This document shows, in pieces, positions 62,392 through 64,000 of a DNA stretch of 64,000 nucleotides. Position 1 is the stretch's first letter; every line of letters starts with the position of its first letter. The translations under genes and the position numbers were made by a program. The stretch is from positions 3,331,001-3,395,000 of the forward strand of contig NC_073351.2 of assembly GCF_027580225.2 (NCBI RefSeq). The letters run 5' to 3'. Source of the stretch: Misgurnus anguillicaudatus (taxonomy: Eukaryota > Chordata > Actinopteri > Cypriniformes > Cobitidae). Below the pieces are notes generated by a model. It was not told where the DNA came from and ran no database searches. It was given only the letters and a program-made list of their open reading frames with translations.

Positions 62392-62711
62392 CCCTTGTGC
62401 ATCAATTAAATAAAGTTACACATAGGTTCACAGGGGACAAAAATGTCTATGTCCAAAAAGATTATAGATTAATATTTTTTTCCACTTTCACTGATGCCAT
62501 ATTTTTAACCAACATCAGCTCTAATCACAATGACCAAACATTCATTAACTTTCAGAATTTTAAACCCTTCAAATGCTAGTTTGTTTACACAATGCCACTG
62601 TTGTTTTTTATGAAAAAAACAACAACACCTCCTTTGCAGCGGTTGTAGTCTTGTGATTTCCAGCACAATATTTTTTTTCATTCAAACTGTTCACACACGC
62701 ACACACACATG

Positions 62712-62785
<74 letters not shown>

Positions 62786-63593
62786 CACACACACACACGC
62801 ACACTCTGGTTTTCATGTTTTGTGGGGACATTTCATAGACGTAATGCATTTTATATCATACAAACTGTATATTCTATTCCCCTTACCTACCCCATTCTCT
62901 AACCCCAACCATCACAGAAACCCTTCTACTACTTCACATTTTCAAGAAACATCATTCTGTTTGATTTATAAGCTTGTTTTCTCATGGGGACCTCGAAATG
63001 TCCCCACAAGGTCACAAAAATACTGGTATTCCTATCTTTGTGGGGACAATTGGTCACCACGTGATAATTACCAGGTACACACACACACATAAAATTTTCA
63101 GTACACACATACAAACCACACTCTGACATCCATACCAACACACCCACACAATTATAGCTTCATAATATATCTAATCGGCTCTATAATATGCATAAGCAGA
63201 AAACAACAAAGCAATAATTTGCTTTTTATGCCAAACCTAAAAAAATGGCACCATCTGGTAAAAATAGTAAAAATTTAAAATTTGAAGCCTTGCCAACAGA
63301 ATGAAAGCCTGTTAACAAAGATTGCATCATTTTATAGTTGAATGGCACCGAGATTAAAAATTGCAGTTTTAATGGGTTTCAATGGGGTCATTTTTGTCCA
63401 AAAGGTCCTGAGAGGAAGTATTTTGTGTACCTAGTAGGAAATAGATTTTTTAAAGGAAATGAAGGTGAAACATTAAAATTCCAATAAAAATGCACACCTG
63501 TGGCAAATTTTATGCAGTTAGCATTAACACAGGCAAAGTTATCAAAAAAACAAAACTGAAAAAGACAAAAATGTCCTCAAGGATGCACAAGGG
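62392..63593. mobile_element. piggyBac-like non-autonomous element
   Basis: Perfect 12-bp inverted ends CCCTTGTGCATC and GATGCACAAGGG, flanked by TTAA (62388-62391, 63594-63597). It contains a (CA)n tract and a GTGGGGACATTTC repeat block (about 62690-63090) probably acquired later. No transposase recognised. Confidence 0.8.
62691..62805. repeat. (CA)n microsatellite inside a piggyBac-like element
   Basis: Long ACAC tract with a few G interruptions, joined to a GTGGGGACATTTC repeat. Confidence 0.95.
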
Positions 63594-63654
63594 TTAAAAA
63601 TAGTCTTTTGGAATGTCTAATTTAATCCCTGTCTGGGAAATTGACACATAGGCC

Positions 63655-64000
63655 CAGAGGTGTAAAGTACTTAAGTAAATGTACTTCGTTACTGTACTTA
63701 AGTATTTTTTGGGCTACTTTGTACTACTGAGTATCAAAAATATAAGCAACTTTTACTCTCTACTCAATTACATTTTTGATTGGGTATTTGTACTCTTTAC
63801 TCCACTACATTTGAAATGACATTTAACGTTACTCGCTACATTGTTTATTCATCAAATAAAAACGAGACGAAAGTGTCAGAGGGTGGTGATGGATAGAATC
63901 TGTGGTCGCGAGGTTAGACGGACACACACAACTGAGGTACCTCATGTGGCGCCACGCAGGGCAATTGTATGAAATCAAAGTACTGCGAGAGCGAATCAAA
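63655..64000. mobile_element. hAT-type element, partial at window edge
   Basis: Starts CAGAGGTGTAAAGTACTTAA and continues with the TACTTCGTTACTGTACTTAAG core of a fish hAT family. The right end lies outside the window. Confidence 0.65.

Larger units (their letters stand above)
61991..63625. mobile_element. TTAA-type MITE split by a piggyBac-like element
   Basis: Left part 61991-62391 starts TTAAAGGGGACATATCATAA and carries a family core common in cyprinids (GGTCCCCATTGGTTCTATCA). It resumes at 63598 with AAATAGTCTTTTGGAATGTC up to a decayed TTAA end at 63622-63625. The intervening 62392-63593 is a separate element. Confidence 0.7.

Overview
The window is AT-rich vertebrate DNA from a teleost, most likely a cyprinid-type fish. 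The evidence is the long CA/GT microsatellites, the dense load of short non-autonomous DNA transposons of types common in cyprinid genomes, DIRS and Ty3/Gypsy-type retroelement relics, a tRNA-derived SINE, and one clearly fish-like protein gene. The species assignment is inference; no marker gene fixes it.

Only one protein-coding gene is well supported: maf (c-Maf), a large-Maf bZIP transcription factor. It has an uninterrupted 323-codon reading frame on the minus strand (49421-50392). Upstream lies a compact promoter (TATA, CRE and CCAAT boxes at 50788-50826), then a leader with several short upstream ORFs, and downstream a 3' UTR-like stretch to about 48.1 kb. A consensus splice donor sits across the stop codon, matching the short/long isoform arrangement known for mammalian MAF. 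The other ~62 kb looks like the gene-poor flank typical of the MAF locus. Several repeat-free stretches could hold distal regulatory elements.

The rest is mostly transposable elements, many nested. The largest stack is at 17.09-23.61 kb. A solo LTR with a perfect CAGAA target duplication was split by a minus-strand DIRS-type element, and that element was in turn interrupted by a pol-less Gypsy-type element. A second cluster (30.0-32.95 kb) holds two copies of the same composite transposon tail that share a hAT insertion, while only one copy carries a later insertion, so the order of events can be read. Other nests are at 13.0-14.0, 15.5-16.2, 36.6-37.1, 40.1-40.9 and 62.0-63.6 kb. Stand-alone elements with clear target duplications are hAT-like (8808, 53537), TTAA-flanked (2560, 34875, 46119), TA-flanked (7320, 29250, 33712, 58023), a palindromic element with 10-bp direct repeats (59796) and a second solo LTR (56736).

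Layout: 0-17 kb intergenic with scattered small elements; 17-23.6 kb retroelement nest; 24-29 kb mostly unique; 29-41 kb repeat-rich; 41-46 kb mostly unique and a good place to look for enhancers; 46-51 kb maf; 51-64 kb intergenic with hAT, palindromic, Tc1-like, LTR and TTAA elements.
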